DNA of 64,000 bases from JBCBKU01 sp965267475 (GTDB lineage: Bacteria; Pseudomonadota; Alphaproteobacteria; Rhodobacterales; Rhodobacteraceae). Every line of letters begins with the position of its first letter. The first letter of the stretch is position 1. The translations under genes and the position numbers were made by a program. The notes under the pieces are model-generated. The model had not been told where the DNA came from and ran no database searches. It worked only from the letters and a program-made list of their open reading frames with translations. This document shows positions 1 through 8,756 of the stretch, piece by piece. The DNA lies in NCBI GenBank assembly GCA_965267475.1, contig OZ254079.1, positions 1,302,001-1,366,000 on the forward strand, in the 5' to 3' direction.

Positions 1-1101
1 ACCCACGATCCAGCATTCTGGACCCAGGCGCTTACAGGCGGAAGAGACGTGGTCATCGCGGCGGGCCTGCTGACCGGATCGAAGCGCGCGTTTCAGGCGG
101 TTCATGTGGCCGCGCCAAAAGCGGTCTATGCCGCGATGGCGGGTCAGGCGACCGCGGTTCTGATCTCGGCCGTCGGGATTGAAGCTGACACGCCCTTCGG
201 CGCCTGGCGTCGAGACGGAGAGGCGATCGCCGGGGCGGCAGGCGTCACAATTCTGCGGCCCGGGCTGGTCATGGGGGACACGTCCTATGGCGGCACGTCG
301 CTGTCCCGAGCGCTGGCACTGGCGCCGTGGCGGGTGCCGGTGGTGGGCGACGGCGAACAAAGGTTCAATCCCATCCACGCAGGCGATCTGGCAAAGATCG
401 TTGCGGACTGCCTGCGCAACAACCGGGGTGTCGGCCCGCATCTTGTTGGCGGTCCCGAAGTCCTGAGCCAAGGGGCATTGGCGCTGGCGCTGCGGCGATG
501 GATGGGTCGGCCTGATGCGCCCATCATGCGGGTGCCGATCTGGTTTGCCAGGGCTCTTGGTTATCTGGGCGATGCACTGAAATTGGGGCCGATCTCGGCG
601 ACGGCCGTCGAACAACTGACCCATGGGGTCGAGGCGCCCATGTCGCGGGACCTGCCCGAAGCGCCGCCACCCCGCGGCGTGACTGATTTTCTGAACGCCC
701 GTCCCGCAGGAACGCAAGACCTGTGGCACGCCCGGTTATACCTGCTTCGGCCAGTCTTGCGCCTGACGCTTGCGCTTTTGTGGCTGGTCTCGGGGCTTAT
801 TGGTCTGTTTCTGGCCAAGGATGCGTTCTTGCCATTGTTCCCCGAACACTGGCCGACTTGGTTGCTCGTGCTGGCTGCGCGTGTGGGCGGGTTTGTCGAT
901 CTGCTGATTGCCTTTGCTCTCATGCGGAATTGGCGGCCCAGGCTAATGGGCTTCGTTCAACTCGCCATGGTGGTCGCCTATACGGTCGGGTTAACCGTTT
1001 TGGCCCCGGTGCTGTGGCTGTTGCCCCTGGGCGGGCTCTTGAAGAACCTGCCGATCCTGGCGTTGATTGGGGTCTGGATGGTCCTCGAGGAAGAACGCTG
1101 A
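1..1101 (+). CDS. SDR-family NAD(P)-binding protein with C-terminal DoxX-like membrane domain (5' partial)
   Basis: The reading frame is open from the first base, so the N-terminal Rossmann nucleotide-binding part lies outside the window. The visible part continues an atypical/extended SDR fold of the NDUFA9-like kind (segments VLISAVGIEADT, ILRPGLVMGD, RFNPIHAGDLAKIV). It is followed, after about residue 235, by roughly four hydrophobic helices resembling a DoxX-like domain. Such fusions are known as predicted membrane-anchored oxidoreductases; the substrate is unknown. The stop overlaps the ATG of the next gene (TGATG), so the two are probably translationally coupled. A GTG at 49 could be called as a start, but it lies inside the domain and is not favoured. 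Confidence 0.8.
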   Translation, partial: THDPAFWTQALTGGRDVVIAAGLLTGSKRAFQAVHVAAPKAVYAAMAGQATAVLISAVGIEADTPFGAWRRDGEAIAGAAGVTILRPGLVMGDTSYGGTSLSRALALAPWRVPVVGDGEQRFNPIHAGDLAKIVADCLRNNRGVGPHLVGGPEVLSQGALALALRRWMGRPDAPIMRVPIWFARALGYLGDALKLGPISATAVEQLTHGVEAPMSRDLPEAPPPRGVTDFLNARPAGTQDLWHARLYLLRPVLRLTLALLWLVSGLIGLFLAKDAFLPLFPEHWPTWLLVLAARVGGFVDLLIAFALMRNWRPRLMGFVQLAMVVAYTVGLTVLAPVLWLLPLGGLLKNLPILALIGVWMVLEEER

Positions 1102-1577
1102 TGGATCCCTATCTGACGGCGAAATGGCTGCATATTCTGAGTTCCACGATCCTGTTCGGGACCGGGATCGGGACAGCGTTCCAGATGGTCTGGGCCATGC
1201 GAGGGGCGAAGCCGGTCGTGGTGCACGCGGTCGCGCAAGGCGTGGTCCGGGCGGATTGGATCTTCACGACACCTGCCGGGCTGATCCAGCCCGCGACGGG
1301 TTTCTGGCTGATCATGCTAAAGGGCTATGGTTGGGACGAGCCCTGGCTGATGGCGACCTATGGCCTTTATGTCCTGGCATTCTGTGCCTGGGCGCCAGTG
1401 GTCGGGCTGCAAATGCGGATCCGCGATCTGGCCGGACAGGCGGCCCGCGACGGTGTGCCCTTGCCGCCCGGGGCGTTCCGCTATTTCCGGATCTGGGTTG
1501 CGCTGGGCTGGCCGGCCTTTCTTGCGCTTATTGCGATCTATTGGATCATGGTGACCAAACCGGCGTTTGGAACCTAA
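1101..1577 (+). CDS. DUF2269 family integral membrane protein
   Basis: The 158-aa protein has about four transmembrane helices. It starts with a tryptophan/histidine-containing first helix (KWLHILSSTILFGTGIGTAF) typical of DUF2269 (predicted integral membrane) proteins. Start chosen at the ATG that overlaps the preceding stop by one base. Its coupling to the SDR/DoxX protein suggests a joint membrane function, possibly electron transfer or quinone-related, but the family has no established reaction. The hydrophobicity and conserved WPAFLALIAIYWIMV C-terminal helix are directly visible; the function is not. Confidence 0.8.
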   Translation: MDPYLTAKWLHILSSTILFGTGIGTAFQMVWAMRGAKPVVVHAVAQGVVRADWIFTTPAGLIQPATGFWLIMLKGYGWDEPWLMATYGLYVLAFCAWAPVVGLQMRIRDLAGQAARDGVPLPPGAFRYFRIWVALGWPAFLALIAIYWIMVTKPAFGT

Positions 1578-1595
1578 CCAGTCCGAGCGTCCGAG

Positions 1596-2345
1596 CTAGA
1601 GACAGGGATGCGGCTCGACGCCTGCCTCAACCGAGATCAGGCGTTTGAGTTCCGCCGTACGAATGGCACCGATCACCAATGTGCGACCGACGATCAGCGC
1701 GGGTGTGCCGACGAGACCGAGAAGTTCCGCCAAAGCCAGCGACCGCCGGATCCGGCGGTCCACCTCTGACCCGTCAAGATCGGCCAGAAACCGGTCCAGA
1801 TCCAGATCCGCGCTTCTGGCCAATTCGGTCACATAAGCGCGGTTCGGCGTGAAGGCCGCCCGCATCAGACGGCGATGAAAGGCCGGATAGGCGCCCTGAA
1901 GATCGGCAGCCATCGCCGCGCGCGCGGCATTAAGGGACGGCTCTCCTAAAAGCGGAAGTTCGTGCCATGTGACACTGATGGACCCTGCGGCCTCGATCCC
2001 GGTCAGTTCCTCGGTCAGGACACGGCAATAGGGGCAGAAATAGTCCGAGAAAGATGCAACTGGGACCGTTCCGGACCGATACCTGGACCAGTTGAACAAC
2101 GTTCCGCAAAGGTCCTCTGGATCAAGCGGGGGAACCGCCTGCCCGGATGCGCCGATCCCGATAAACGGATCAAAGCCCCTGCTTTGCGGTCCGGCGTCGA
2201 GCCGGCGAAATCCGTCCAGCCCGCCAATCTCCGTGAATGCGAAGGGCGGCCCGAAGCTGTTAGCGGCCCAACGCAATGCGACAAAGCTTCCGCCCATTGC
2301 TGCCGCGCCAAGCGCGATCCCCAGGTTCCTGCGCGAGAATTTCAT
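1596..2345 (-). CDS. DsbA-family exported thiol-disulfide oxidoreductase
   Basis: The protein is about 249 aa with a thioredoxin-like fold. The active-site motif CPYC lies near residues 104-107 (SDYFCPYCRV), and a cis-proline segment GTPALIVG near residue 216 marks the DsbA/DsbG type. The N-terminus has SRRNLGIALGAAAMGG, a twin-arginine followed by a hydrophobic stretch, so it is likely exported to the periplasm, possibly by Tat. The ATG at 2345 is preferred over a GTG at 2351 because the AGGG upstream is better spaced from it. It should act as a periplasmic disulfide oxidase or reductase. It converges on the DUF2269 gene and diverges from apt. Confidence 0.85.
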   Translation of the reverse strand: MKFSRRNLGIALGAAAMGGSFVALRWAANSFGPPFAFTEIGGLDGFRRLDAGPQSRGFDPFIGIGASGQAVPPLDPEDLCGTLFNWSRYRSGTVPVASFSDYFCPYCRVLTEELTGIEAAGSISVTWHELPLLGEPSLNAARAAMAADLQGAYPAFHRRLMRAAFTPNRAYVTELARSADLDLDRFLADLDGSEVDRRIRRSLALAELLGLVGTPALIVGRTLVIGAIRTAELKRLISVEAGVEPHPCL

Positions 2346-2430
2346 GCGCACGCTGCCCTTTCGGCCCTTGCCTTACGGGACGGTTCCTTTTCAGATGCAG
2401 CGAAAACTCCGGCCATCAGGGACCCAGCCG

Positions 2431-2973
2431 ATGCAGCATCACCGCAAGACGGTCAAGGATTACATCCGCACCATCGTCGATTTTCCCCATGAGGGGATCA
2501 TGTTTCGCGATGTCACAACGCTTTTTGCCGATCCGCGCGGGTTCCGGATGTGCATCGATCAGTTGCTGCATCCCTTTGCCGGAACGCAAATCGACAAGGT
2601 CGTGGGGCTTGAGGCAAGGGGCTTCATCATTGGCGGTGCCATCGCCCATCAATTGTCGGTCGGTTTCGTGCCGATCCGCAAGAAAGGCAAGCTGCCGGGC
2701 AAGACCATCAGCGAAGAATACAAGCTTGAATACGGTGAAGCGATCGTCGAGGTCCATCACGATGCCATCCAGGCCGGTGAAAAAGTTCTGGTGATCGATG
2801 ATCTTCTGGCCACGGGCGGAACCGCCGAAGCCGGGATCAAGCTGATCGAGCGCTTGGGTGGCGATATCGTGGGCTGCGCTTTCATCGTCGACCTGCCGGA
2901 ACTTGGCGGGCGCAAACTGCTCGAAGGGCTTGGCATGGACGTGCACGTTCTTTGCGAGTTTGAGGGCGCCTGA
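2431..2973 (+). CDS. apt: adenine phosphoribosyltransferase
   Basis: Converts adenine and PRPP to AMP in purine salvage, in the cytoplasm. The 180-aa length is normal for Apt. The PRPP-binding signature VLVIDDLLATGGTA lies near residues 122-135, and the N-terminal FPHEGIMFRDVT and GLEARGFIIGGA segments are classic Apt motifs. The ATG at 2431 matches the usual family start (KDYIRTIVDFP follows closely). The frame is open further upstream, but that extension is not conserved-looking and overlaps the divergent DsbA-like gene. Monocistronic; a 9-bp hairpin and the double-hairpin repeat lie downstream. Confidence 0.97.
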   Translation: MQHHRKTVKDYIRTIVDFPHEGIMFRDVTTLFADPRGFRMCIDQLLHPFAGTQIDKVVGLEARGFIIGGAIAHQLSVGFVPIRKKGKLPGKTISEEYKLEYGEAIVEVHHDAIQAGEKVLVIDDLLATGGTAEAGIKLIERLGGDIVGCAFIVDLPELGGRKLLEGLGMDVHVLCEFEGA

Positions 2974-3069
2974 GGCGCACCCATCAAGGTCTGATTAACG
3001 TCTGGCGGCTAAACCGGTCGAAGCCCGCACTGGCGGGCAATCAAGTGTCATATCAGTTCCTCGAGTGGG

Positions 3070-3094
3070 CGCCCCGTTTCCCCAGAACGGGGCG
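3070..3094 (+). terminator. candidate terminator hairpin downstream of apt
   Basis: Perfect 9-bp stem CGCCCCGTT / AACGGGGCG with a 7-base loop, about 95 bases after the apt stop. It is followed only by TTCG, so the T-run is poor and factor-independent termination is uncertain. Confidence 0.4.
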
Positions 3095-3128
3095 TTCGCA
3101 TCCATCCGCGACGATGCGCCGAAGGGTG

Positions 3129-3177
3129 CCGGAAAATGAATTCATTTTCCGTAACGATTTCCGTGTCGGAAATCGCC
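3129..3177 (+). repeat. double-hairpin repeat, copy A
   Basis: A 49-base element. Hairpin 1 is the palindrome GGAAAATGAATTCATTTTCC with flanking C/G; spacer GTAAC; hairpin 2 has arms CGATTTCCG and CGGAAATCG around TGT. A near-identical copy lies at 18454-18502 on the other strand. The only differences are a C-to-T change in one arm of hairpin 2 and the matching G-to-A in the other, which keeps the pairing. It sits between the convergent genes apt and the FAD oxidase. Confidence 0.9.
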
Positions 3178-3197
3178 ACCGCACTGGGGCGCCAGGG

Positions 3198-4640
3198 TTA
3201 ACTTGGAGGGGAGAACAGCGCTCCGGGGTTCATGATGCCTTTGGGATCCAGCGCGTTCTTAATCGCGCGCATCGCCGTCAGCTTCGCCGGATCTCCATAG
3301 CGCGCAAGATCTCCCGTCTTCAGCCGTCCAACACCATGCTCGGCGCTGAAAGTGCCGCCCCGTGCGTGGGTTTTCTCGTGAATCGTGCGCGTAATCTCGT
3401 CGCGAAGATCTGTGTAACCGTGGCGCGTTTCCCCCACCGGTGGAAACGCGTTGTAATGCAGGTTCCCGTCGCCCAGATGTCCGAAGGCATTGATCCGGAT
3501 TGGCCCCAGGGCTTCAAGCGCGGGTGTGCAGTCGGCCAGGAAACCCGGGATCTCTGAAATCGGAAGGGCAATATCATGGCTCGCGATGGCCCCGATCCGG
3601 CGGTTTGCCTCCGGGATGCCTTCGCGGATCGCCCAGAAGCTGTCCCGTTGCGCCGCCGATTGCGCAATGACCGCGTCCTGGACCAGCCCCGCGTCCAACC
3701 CGTCCGCGAAAAGGCGCTCGATCAGCGCGTCGGGATCAACGGTTGGCCCTGTGCCGATCTCGATCAGGACGCTCCAGTCCGGGACGTTTTCAAATGGCTG
3801 GCGGGCGGGCACCTCCGCCTCGGTCAGAAAATGCAGCCCGATCCCGCCGATCAGTTCGAACGCGTCGGGCGGCGCACCGATTAGCGCCTCGGCCCGTTTG
3901 AGCAAGGAAATCGCGGCGGACGGGTCCCGGACGGTGATAAACGCCGTAGCCATGCGGTCCGGTTGGGGCCAAAGGCGAAGGGCAGCGGCCGTGATGACGC
4001 CCAGGGTTCCTTCGGACCCGATCAGCAGGTTCCGCAGATCATATCCGGTATTGTCCTTCCGAAGGCGTTTCAGCCCATGCCAGATACTTCCGTCGGGCAG
4101 GACCGCTTCAAGCCCGAGACACTGATCGCGTGCCGTTCCGAAGCGGAGGACGTTCAGGCCGCCAGAGTTTACGGCGAGCCCGCCGCCGATCTGTGCCGTC
4201 CCTTTTGACGCATAGGACAGGGGGAACAGACGCCCCGCATCGGTCGCGGCCTGCTGGATCATCTCGATCGTCACGCCCGCCTCGGCGATCAGCACGTTTT
4301 CCTCCGAATGGATCTTTCGGATGCGGTTCATGCGCTCAAGCGAGAGAACAATGGGCGCCGGGCCATCCGTATGGATCTGACCGCCCACAAGCCCGGTCCC
4401 GCCGCCGTAGGGCACCACGCCGACACGCTTGTCCGCGGCGATGCGGATCACCCGGGAAACCTCTTCCACTGAACCCGGAGCCACAACGACCCCGGCTTGC
4501 CCGCGAAACCGCGCGCGGGGTTCTTCAAGGTACCGGTCCTCGGGTGCTTTGAACGCCGCCTCGGGCAGCACTGCGGCTAAGCTCGCCCGCACAGTGTCGT
4601 CGGCTGGGTTCAGATCGGCGGCCTGAGGCGTGTCCTTCAT
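3198..4640 (-). CDS. FAD-binding oxidase, D-lactate/glycolate/2-hydroxyglutarate dehydrogenase type (GlcD family)
   Basis: The 480-aa flavoprotein has an FAD_binding_4 (PCMH) domain at about residues 35-215, with the FAD-contacting PYGGGTGLVGGQ and GGLAVNSGGLNVLRFG segments. A FAD-oxidase C-terminal domain follows, with HLGDGNLHYN and the AEHGVGRLK signature near the end. Family members oxidise D-2-hydroxyacids such as D-lactate, glycolate or D-2-hydroxyglutarate; the substrate cannot be read here. The ATG at 4640 overlaps the stop of the upstream metallo-hydrolase gene (ATGA), so they form an operon. A longer open frame upstream has no domain content and was not used. Confidence 0.9.
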   Translation of the reverse strand: MKDTPQAADLNPADDTVRASLAAVLPEAAFKAPEDRYLEEPRARFRGQAGVVVAPGSVEEVSRVIRIAADKRVGVVPYGGGTGLVGGQIHTDGPAPIVLSLERMNRIRKIHSEENVLIAEAGVTIEMIQQAATDAGRLFPLSYASKGTAQIGGGLAVNSGGLNVLRFGTARDQCLGLEAVLPDGSIWHGLKRLRKDNTGYDLRNLLIGSEGTLGVITAAALRLWPQPDRMATAFITVRDPSAAISLLKRAEALIGAPPDAFELIGGIGLHFLTEAEVPARQPFENVPDWSVLIEIGTGPTVDPDALIERLFADGLDAGLVQDAVIAQSAAQRDSFWAIREGIPEANRRIGAIASHDIALPISEIPGFLADCTPALEALGPIRINAFGHLGDGNLHYNAFPPVGETRHGYTDLRDEITRTIHEKTHARGGTFSAEHGVGRLKTGDLARYGDPAKLTAMRAIKNALDPKGIMNPGALFSPPS

Positions 4641-5467
4641 TCGATATCCTGCAAGAAGGCGGGCTGAAGCACCACGACGGTCGGGCGATCCGGCAAGGTG
4701 CGCAGCGACACTTCGACGCTGTTGCCGCCGTCCGGAATGATCGCGAATTCGTCGGACATGCCGGACAGGAACGAGCCAAGCGAGACGCCCGAAAACCAAT
4801 GCATGGGAATAACGATTGACGACTTTAACCGTTTGAGCGTTTGGATCATGGACGGCAGATCGAGTGTCAGCCCGCCATCCACTGCGGCCATCACCACGTC
4901 GAGTCGTCCAAGCGCCGCGAATTGCGCGTCGTCGGGGATATGATGCAAATGGCCAAGGTGACCGATGCAAAGCCCCGCGACTTCGAACACGAAGATCGAG
5001 TTTCCGTTCTTCCGGATCCCGCCGTCAAAGCGCGACCGCACATCGGTATGGACGTTCCGGATCAGCATTTCGCCCAGATCGACATAATGATCCTCGGGCG
5101 TGTCGCCTTTGGCCCAGCCTTCCAGAACATGCGGGATCGCCGGATCGGGGAAGGCGGTCCAATGGCTGTCATGGGCGTTGTTCATCGTCACGACATCGGG
5201 TGTGAATCTGGTGCTGCCGATAAACCCTGTAAAATCCGTGGCCGCGCTCAGCCCGCCCTCGGTTTGGATCAGGAACATCGAATGGGTGATATAAGAGATC
5301 CTGACCGAAAACGCCTCGACCGGATCATGAAAACTGGCGAGTTGGACGTATTCGAGACCAGGCGCCGCATCGGCGATGGCGATGCAGTGGCTTGGACGGC
5401 GATCCTGCGCAAGCACGGGCAGGGCAGTGATCAGGACGGCGAAGGCGCCCAGGCAGGCTTTCAGCAT
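4637..5467 (-). CDS. exported metallo-beta-lactamase-fold protein
   Basis: The 276-aa protein starts with a Sec signal peptide (MLKACLGAFAVLITALPVLAQ), which fixes the start at 5467. The body has the beta-lactamase-like layout YITHSMFLIQTEGG, MNNAHDSHWT, CIGHLGHLHH and IPMHW. Several histidines and acids that could bind metal are visible, but the textbook HxHxDH motif is altered to NAHDSH. This resembles the UlaG/L-ascorbate-lactonase-like branch. Likely a periplasmic hydrolase of unknown substrate, co-transcribed with the FAD oxidase through a 4-base overlap. Confidence 0.75.
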   Translation of the reverse strand: MLKACLGAFAVLITALPVLAQDRRPSHCIAIADAAPGLEYVQLASFHDPVEAFSVRISYITHSMFLIQTEGGLSAATDFTGFIGSTRFTPDVVTMNNAHDSHWTAFPDPAIPHVLEGWAKGDTPEDHYVDLGEMLIRNVHTDVRSRFDGGIRKNGNSIFVFEVAGLCIGHLGHLHHIPDDAQFAALGRLDVVMAAVDGGLTLDLPSMIQTLKRLKSSIVIPMHWFSGVSLGSFLSGMSDEFAIIPDGGNSVEVSLRTLPDRPTVVVLQPAFLQDIE

Positions 5468-5508
5468 GTCGTTTCCCCACAAGGTGAGGCGTTGAACCGG
5501 CTTCGGCG

Positions 5509-6096
5509 TTATCCGGCATCCGTTCGGCCACGCCTGTCGCCCCGCAGATTTGCGTATAGAACGTGGTTTCTCCAACGCCCGTTTATCTGAAGATAGCTTT
5601 GCGCAATGCCTTCGTATTTGAAACCCGATTTCTCCAAAAGTCCGCGTGAGGCTGCGTTTTCCGCAAGGCAGGCGGCCTCGACGCGGCTAAGGTCGAGTTC
5701 GGTGAAGGCATGATGAACCAGCGCGGTGATCGCTTCGCGCATGTATCCCTTGCGGGCAAAGGGCTCGCCCATCCAATACCCCAAAGTTCCGGCCTGGGCG
5801 GGTCCACGTCGGACATTGTCCAGCGTGATCGCCCCCAAAAGCGCACCATCGTCCCGGCGAACGAGGAACAAGGGGACGGCGGTGCCGTTCGAAATAGACC
5901 GGTTCGCCCAGTAAACGCGATTGGTGAAGGACTTTCGGCTCAGGTGATCCTGCGACCAGGCTGGCTCCCAAGGCACGAGAAATTCCGCGCTGCCCTTCCG
6001 GATAGCCACCCATTGGCGGAAATCACCGTGCTGCGGCGGGCGGAGCACAAGGCGTTCCGTTTCAATCCAAACCTTCCGGCGGCGGCCGAACATCAC
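5509..6096 (-). CDS. GNAT acetyltransferase, RimJ/RimL-like
   Basis: The 195-aa protein begins IETERLVLRPPQHGDF and carries the acetyl-CoA binding region GYWMGEPFARKGYMREAI at about residues 108-125, then ENAASRGLLEKSGF; all are hallmarks of ribosomal-protein alanine acetyltransferase-like GNATs. It likely N-acetylates a protein alpha-amine, but the target is not visible. The GTG at 6096 (GTGA overlap with the M16 peptidase stop) or the adjacent ATG at 6093 serves as start. It is the last gene of the surf1-thrC-peptidase run. Confidence 0.85.
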   Translation of the reverse strand: MMFGRRRKVWIETERLVLRPPQHGDFRQWVAIRKGSAEFLVPWEPAWSQDHLSRKSFTNRVYWANRSISNGTAVPLFLVRRDDGALLGAITLDNVRRGPAQAGTLGYWMGEPFARKGYMREAITALVHHAFTELDLSRVEAACLAENAASRGLLEKSGFKYEGIAQSYLQINGRWRNHVLYANLRGDRRGRTDAG

Positions 6097-7355
6097 GCAG
6101 CCAGACGCCCTGTCAGATCGTCGAGATCAGGGGCCCTGCCCACGGGACCATAAAGCGCCATTGCGATTGCGCCGCCCGCGGCGACCTTCGCGGCAAGATC
6201 GCGGACATGGGTCGCCGTGACGGCGTCGATCTTTGCAATCGTCTCGTCCAAGTCTGGAACTCTGCCCCAGATCGCCACAAGGCGGGCCAGGCGTTCAGCC
6301 CGAGCCGAAGGCGATTCCAGACCCATGAGCATGCCGGCCTTCATCTGTGCCCGGGCGCGGGCGACTTCTTCCTCAGACAGCGTGTCTGCGGATCGGCGGA
6401 TCTCATCCACCGTCAGATAGGCAAGATCACCGATTTCATCGGCGCCTGTTCCGGCATAGATCGTCGTCAGTCCACTATCGGCATAGGCGCCGGATTGGGC
6501 GAAAACGGTATAGCAAAGGCCGCGCTTTTCCCGGGCCTCCTGAAACAGCCGCGACGACATTCCACCGCCTAGGGCCGTCGAATAGATCTGCGCGGAATAG
6601 ATGTCGGGATCGAGATAGCTTGGTGCCTCGAACGCCAAGGCAAAATGGACCTGTTCCAGGGCTTTCTCGACGCGCCGCTCTCCACCGCCGAAAGCTGCTG
6701 GCGTGGGCGTGGACTGGACAAGCGGGCTAAGCCCGCCGAACAGCTCGGTCGCGGTCGCGATCAGTGCGTCCCGGTCAAAGGCGCCTGCGGCGGATAGGAT
6801 CATCTCGGCCGGCCCATACCGTTCAGAGACAAACCCGGCCAGATCGTCACGGGCAAATCCGCTGACGCGTTCGGTCGGTCCAAGGATTGTCCGGCCAAGG
6901 GGCTGTTCGGGATAGGCGACCTCTTGCAGCCAGTCGAAGATGATATCGTCCGGCGTGTCGAGCGCTTGGCCGATCTCTTGCAGGATCACATGGCGTTCAA
7001 CTTCGATCTCATTTGGATCGAAAACGGGATTCAGTACGATATCAGCAATCACGTCGAGCGCCAGCGGCACATCCGGCTCCAGAACCCGTGCATAATAGGC
7101 CGTCATCTCGCGGCTGGTATAGGCATTGATATAGCCGCCGACGTTTTCGATTGCCTCAGCGATTTGATAGGCCGACCGCCGCTTGGTCCCCTTGAACGCC
7201 ATATGTTCCAGGAAATGGGCAATCCCGTTCTGTTCCGGCCGCTCGTGGCGGCCACCCGCGGCCACCCAAACCCCGATGGATGCGGATTTTAGACCCGGCA
7301 TCGTCTCGGTGACGATCCGGAATCCGTTTGGCAATGTCACCAGCTCGACACTCAA
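6093..7355 (-). CDS. M16 family zinc peptidase (mitochondrial processing peptidase-like)
   Basis: The 420-aa protein has the inverted zinc motif HFLEH at residues 47-51 followed by MAFKGT, and the second-ligand region ERHVILQEI near 120. This is the pattern of M16B peptidases (PqqL/MPP-beta/YmxG type). No signal peptide, so cytoplasmic. The start is a TTG at 7355 overlapping the thrC stop (TTGA); no ATG or GTG occurs before the conserved VELVTLPNGFRIV. Placement directly after thrC is seen in many alphaproteobacteria and supports the call. Confidence 0.92.
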   Translation of the reverse strand: MSVELVTLPNGFRIVTETMPGLKSASIGVWVAAGGRHERPEQNGIAHFLEHMAFKGTKRRSAYQIAEAIENVGGYINAYTSREMTAYYARVLEPDVPLALDVIADIVLNPVFDPNEIEVERHVILQEIGQALDTPDDIIFDWLQEVAYPEQPLGRTILGPTERVSGFARDDLAGFVSERYGPAEMILSAAGAFDRDALIATATELFGGLSPLVQSTPTPAAFGGGERRVEKALEQVHFALAFEAPSYLDPDIYSAQIYSTALGGGMSSRLFQEAREKRGLCYTVFAQSGAYADSGLTTIYAGTGADEIGDLAYLTVDEIRRSADTLSEEEVARARAQMKAGMLMGLESPSARAERLARLVAIWGRVPDLDETIAKIDAVTATHVRDLAAKVAAGGAIAMALYGPVGRAPDLDDLTGRLAA

Positions 7356-8743
7356 TGCGCCAGCCGCTCCCGGATCAGTTCCTCCAATGCGGTCAGGTCG
7401 TTGTCCACAGCCGTCACGCGTTCTGATCGGTCATAAAGGTCTGCCATCCTGTTGGGAAGGGGCGGGCGGATCCCGATCGCGTGTTCCACGGCGTCAGGGA
7501 ACTTGGCCGGGTGTGCCGTGGCAAGGGTCACCATGGGTGTCTTCGGATCCCGCGCCTCGGCGGCGACCTTCAAGCCGACGGCCGTATGCGGGCAGACGAT
7601 TTCACCGGTGGTCTGGAAGATCCGTTGGATCGTCTCGGTCGTCTCGGCCTCTGACGCGCGACCGGACGCATAGGTCTCGCGCAGGGTTTCCATCGCGCCC
7701 TGGCTGACATTGAACTGATTGGCGTCCTTCAGTTCATGCATCAACTGATCGACGGCGCCGCCATCCTGACCATAGGCCTGAAACAAAGCCCGCTCGAAAT
7801 TTGAGCTGACCTGAATGTCCATGGACGGGCTGATGGAATGCGTGACGCCAGCCTTGGTATAGGCGCCCGTCGTCATCGTCCGGTGCAGGATGTCGTTCTG
7901 GTTCGTGGCGATCACGAGTTTATCGATGGGAAGGCCCATGCGCCGCGCGATCTGTCCCGCGAAGATATCGCCGAAATTGCCGGTGGGAACGGTGAAGGAT
8001 ACCGGCCGGTGCGGCGCACCGAGTGAGACGGCGGCGGTAAAGTAATAGACCACCTGCGCCAGCACGCGGCCCCAGTTGATCGAGTTCACACCTGCCAATC
8101 GCACTTCATCGCGAAAGGCGAAATCGTTGAACATGTCCTTTAGGCGCGCCTGGCAGTCGTCGAAATCGCCCTTGAGCGCCAGCGCATGGACGTTGGCCTC
8201 GCCCGGTGTCGTCATCTGGCGCCGCTGCACCTCGGACACGCGGCCTTCCGGGAACAGGATGAAGACATTGGCGACGTCGAGGCCCCTAAAGGCCTCGATC
8301 GCGGCTGATCCGGTATCGCCCGACGTCGCGCCGACAATCGTGACGCGGTCTCCGCGACGGCGAAGCGCGGCCTGCATCATCTGGCCGATCAGTTGCATGG
8401 CGAAATCTTTGAAGGCGAGCGTCGGCCCGTGGAACAGTTCCAGAAGGAACTGGTTCGGCCCCAGTTGCTTGATCGGCGCGCGGGCGGAATGTCCGAATAA
8501 CGCATAGGACTTGGCGATGATTTCGGAAAACTGGCTGTCGGTGAAGGCTTCGCCGACGAAGGGACGCATGACGCGGAACGCGACGTCTTCATAGGACAGG
8601 CTGGCCAGCGCAGCAATGTCTTGTCTCGACATCATTGGAACGGTTTCGGGGACGTAAAGCCCGCCATCGCGGGCAAGCCCGGTCAGCATCGTGTCTTCGA
8701 AGTCCAGAGGCTCAGCCTTGCCCCGGGTTGAGATGTAGCGCAT
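7352..8743 (-). CDS. thrC: threonine synthase
   Basis: Converts O-phosphohomoserine to threonine with pyridoxal phosphate, the last step of threonine synthesis. At 463 aa it matches the long form of the enzyme. Evidence: N-terminal MRYISTRG, GGLYVPE, the PLP-lysine motif GPTLAFKDFAMQL (Lys112), GATSGDTGSAAIEAFRG for phosphate binding, and VPTGNFGDIFAG. It lies 13 bases after surf1 and overlaps the M16 peptidase gene by 4 bases, so these genes are co-transcribed. Confidence 0.97.
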   Translation of the reverse strand: MRYISTRGKAEPLDFEDTMLTGLARDGGLYVPETVPMMSRQDIAALASLSYEDVAFRVMRPFVGEAFTDSQFSEIIAKSYALFGHSARAPIKQLGPNQFLLELFHGPTLAFKDFAMQLIGQMMQAALRRRGDRVTIVGATSGDTGSAAIEAFRGLDVANVFILFPEGRVSEVQRRQMTTPGEANVHALALKGDFDDCQARLKDMFNDFAFRDEVRLAGVNSINWGRVLAQVVYYFTAAVSLGAPHRPVSFTVPTGNFGDIFAGQIARRMGLPIDKLVIATNQNDILHRTMTTGAYTKAGVTHSISPSMDIQVSSNFERALFQAYGQDGGAVDQLMHELKDANQFNVSQGAMETLRETYASGRASEAETTETIQRIFQTTGEIVCPHTAVGLKVAAEARDPKTPMVTLATAHPAKFPDAVEHAIGIRPPLPNRMADLYDRSERVTAVDNDLTALEELIRERLAH

Positions 8744-8756
8744 CAGACCCGTTCCC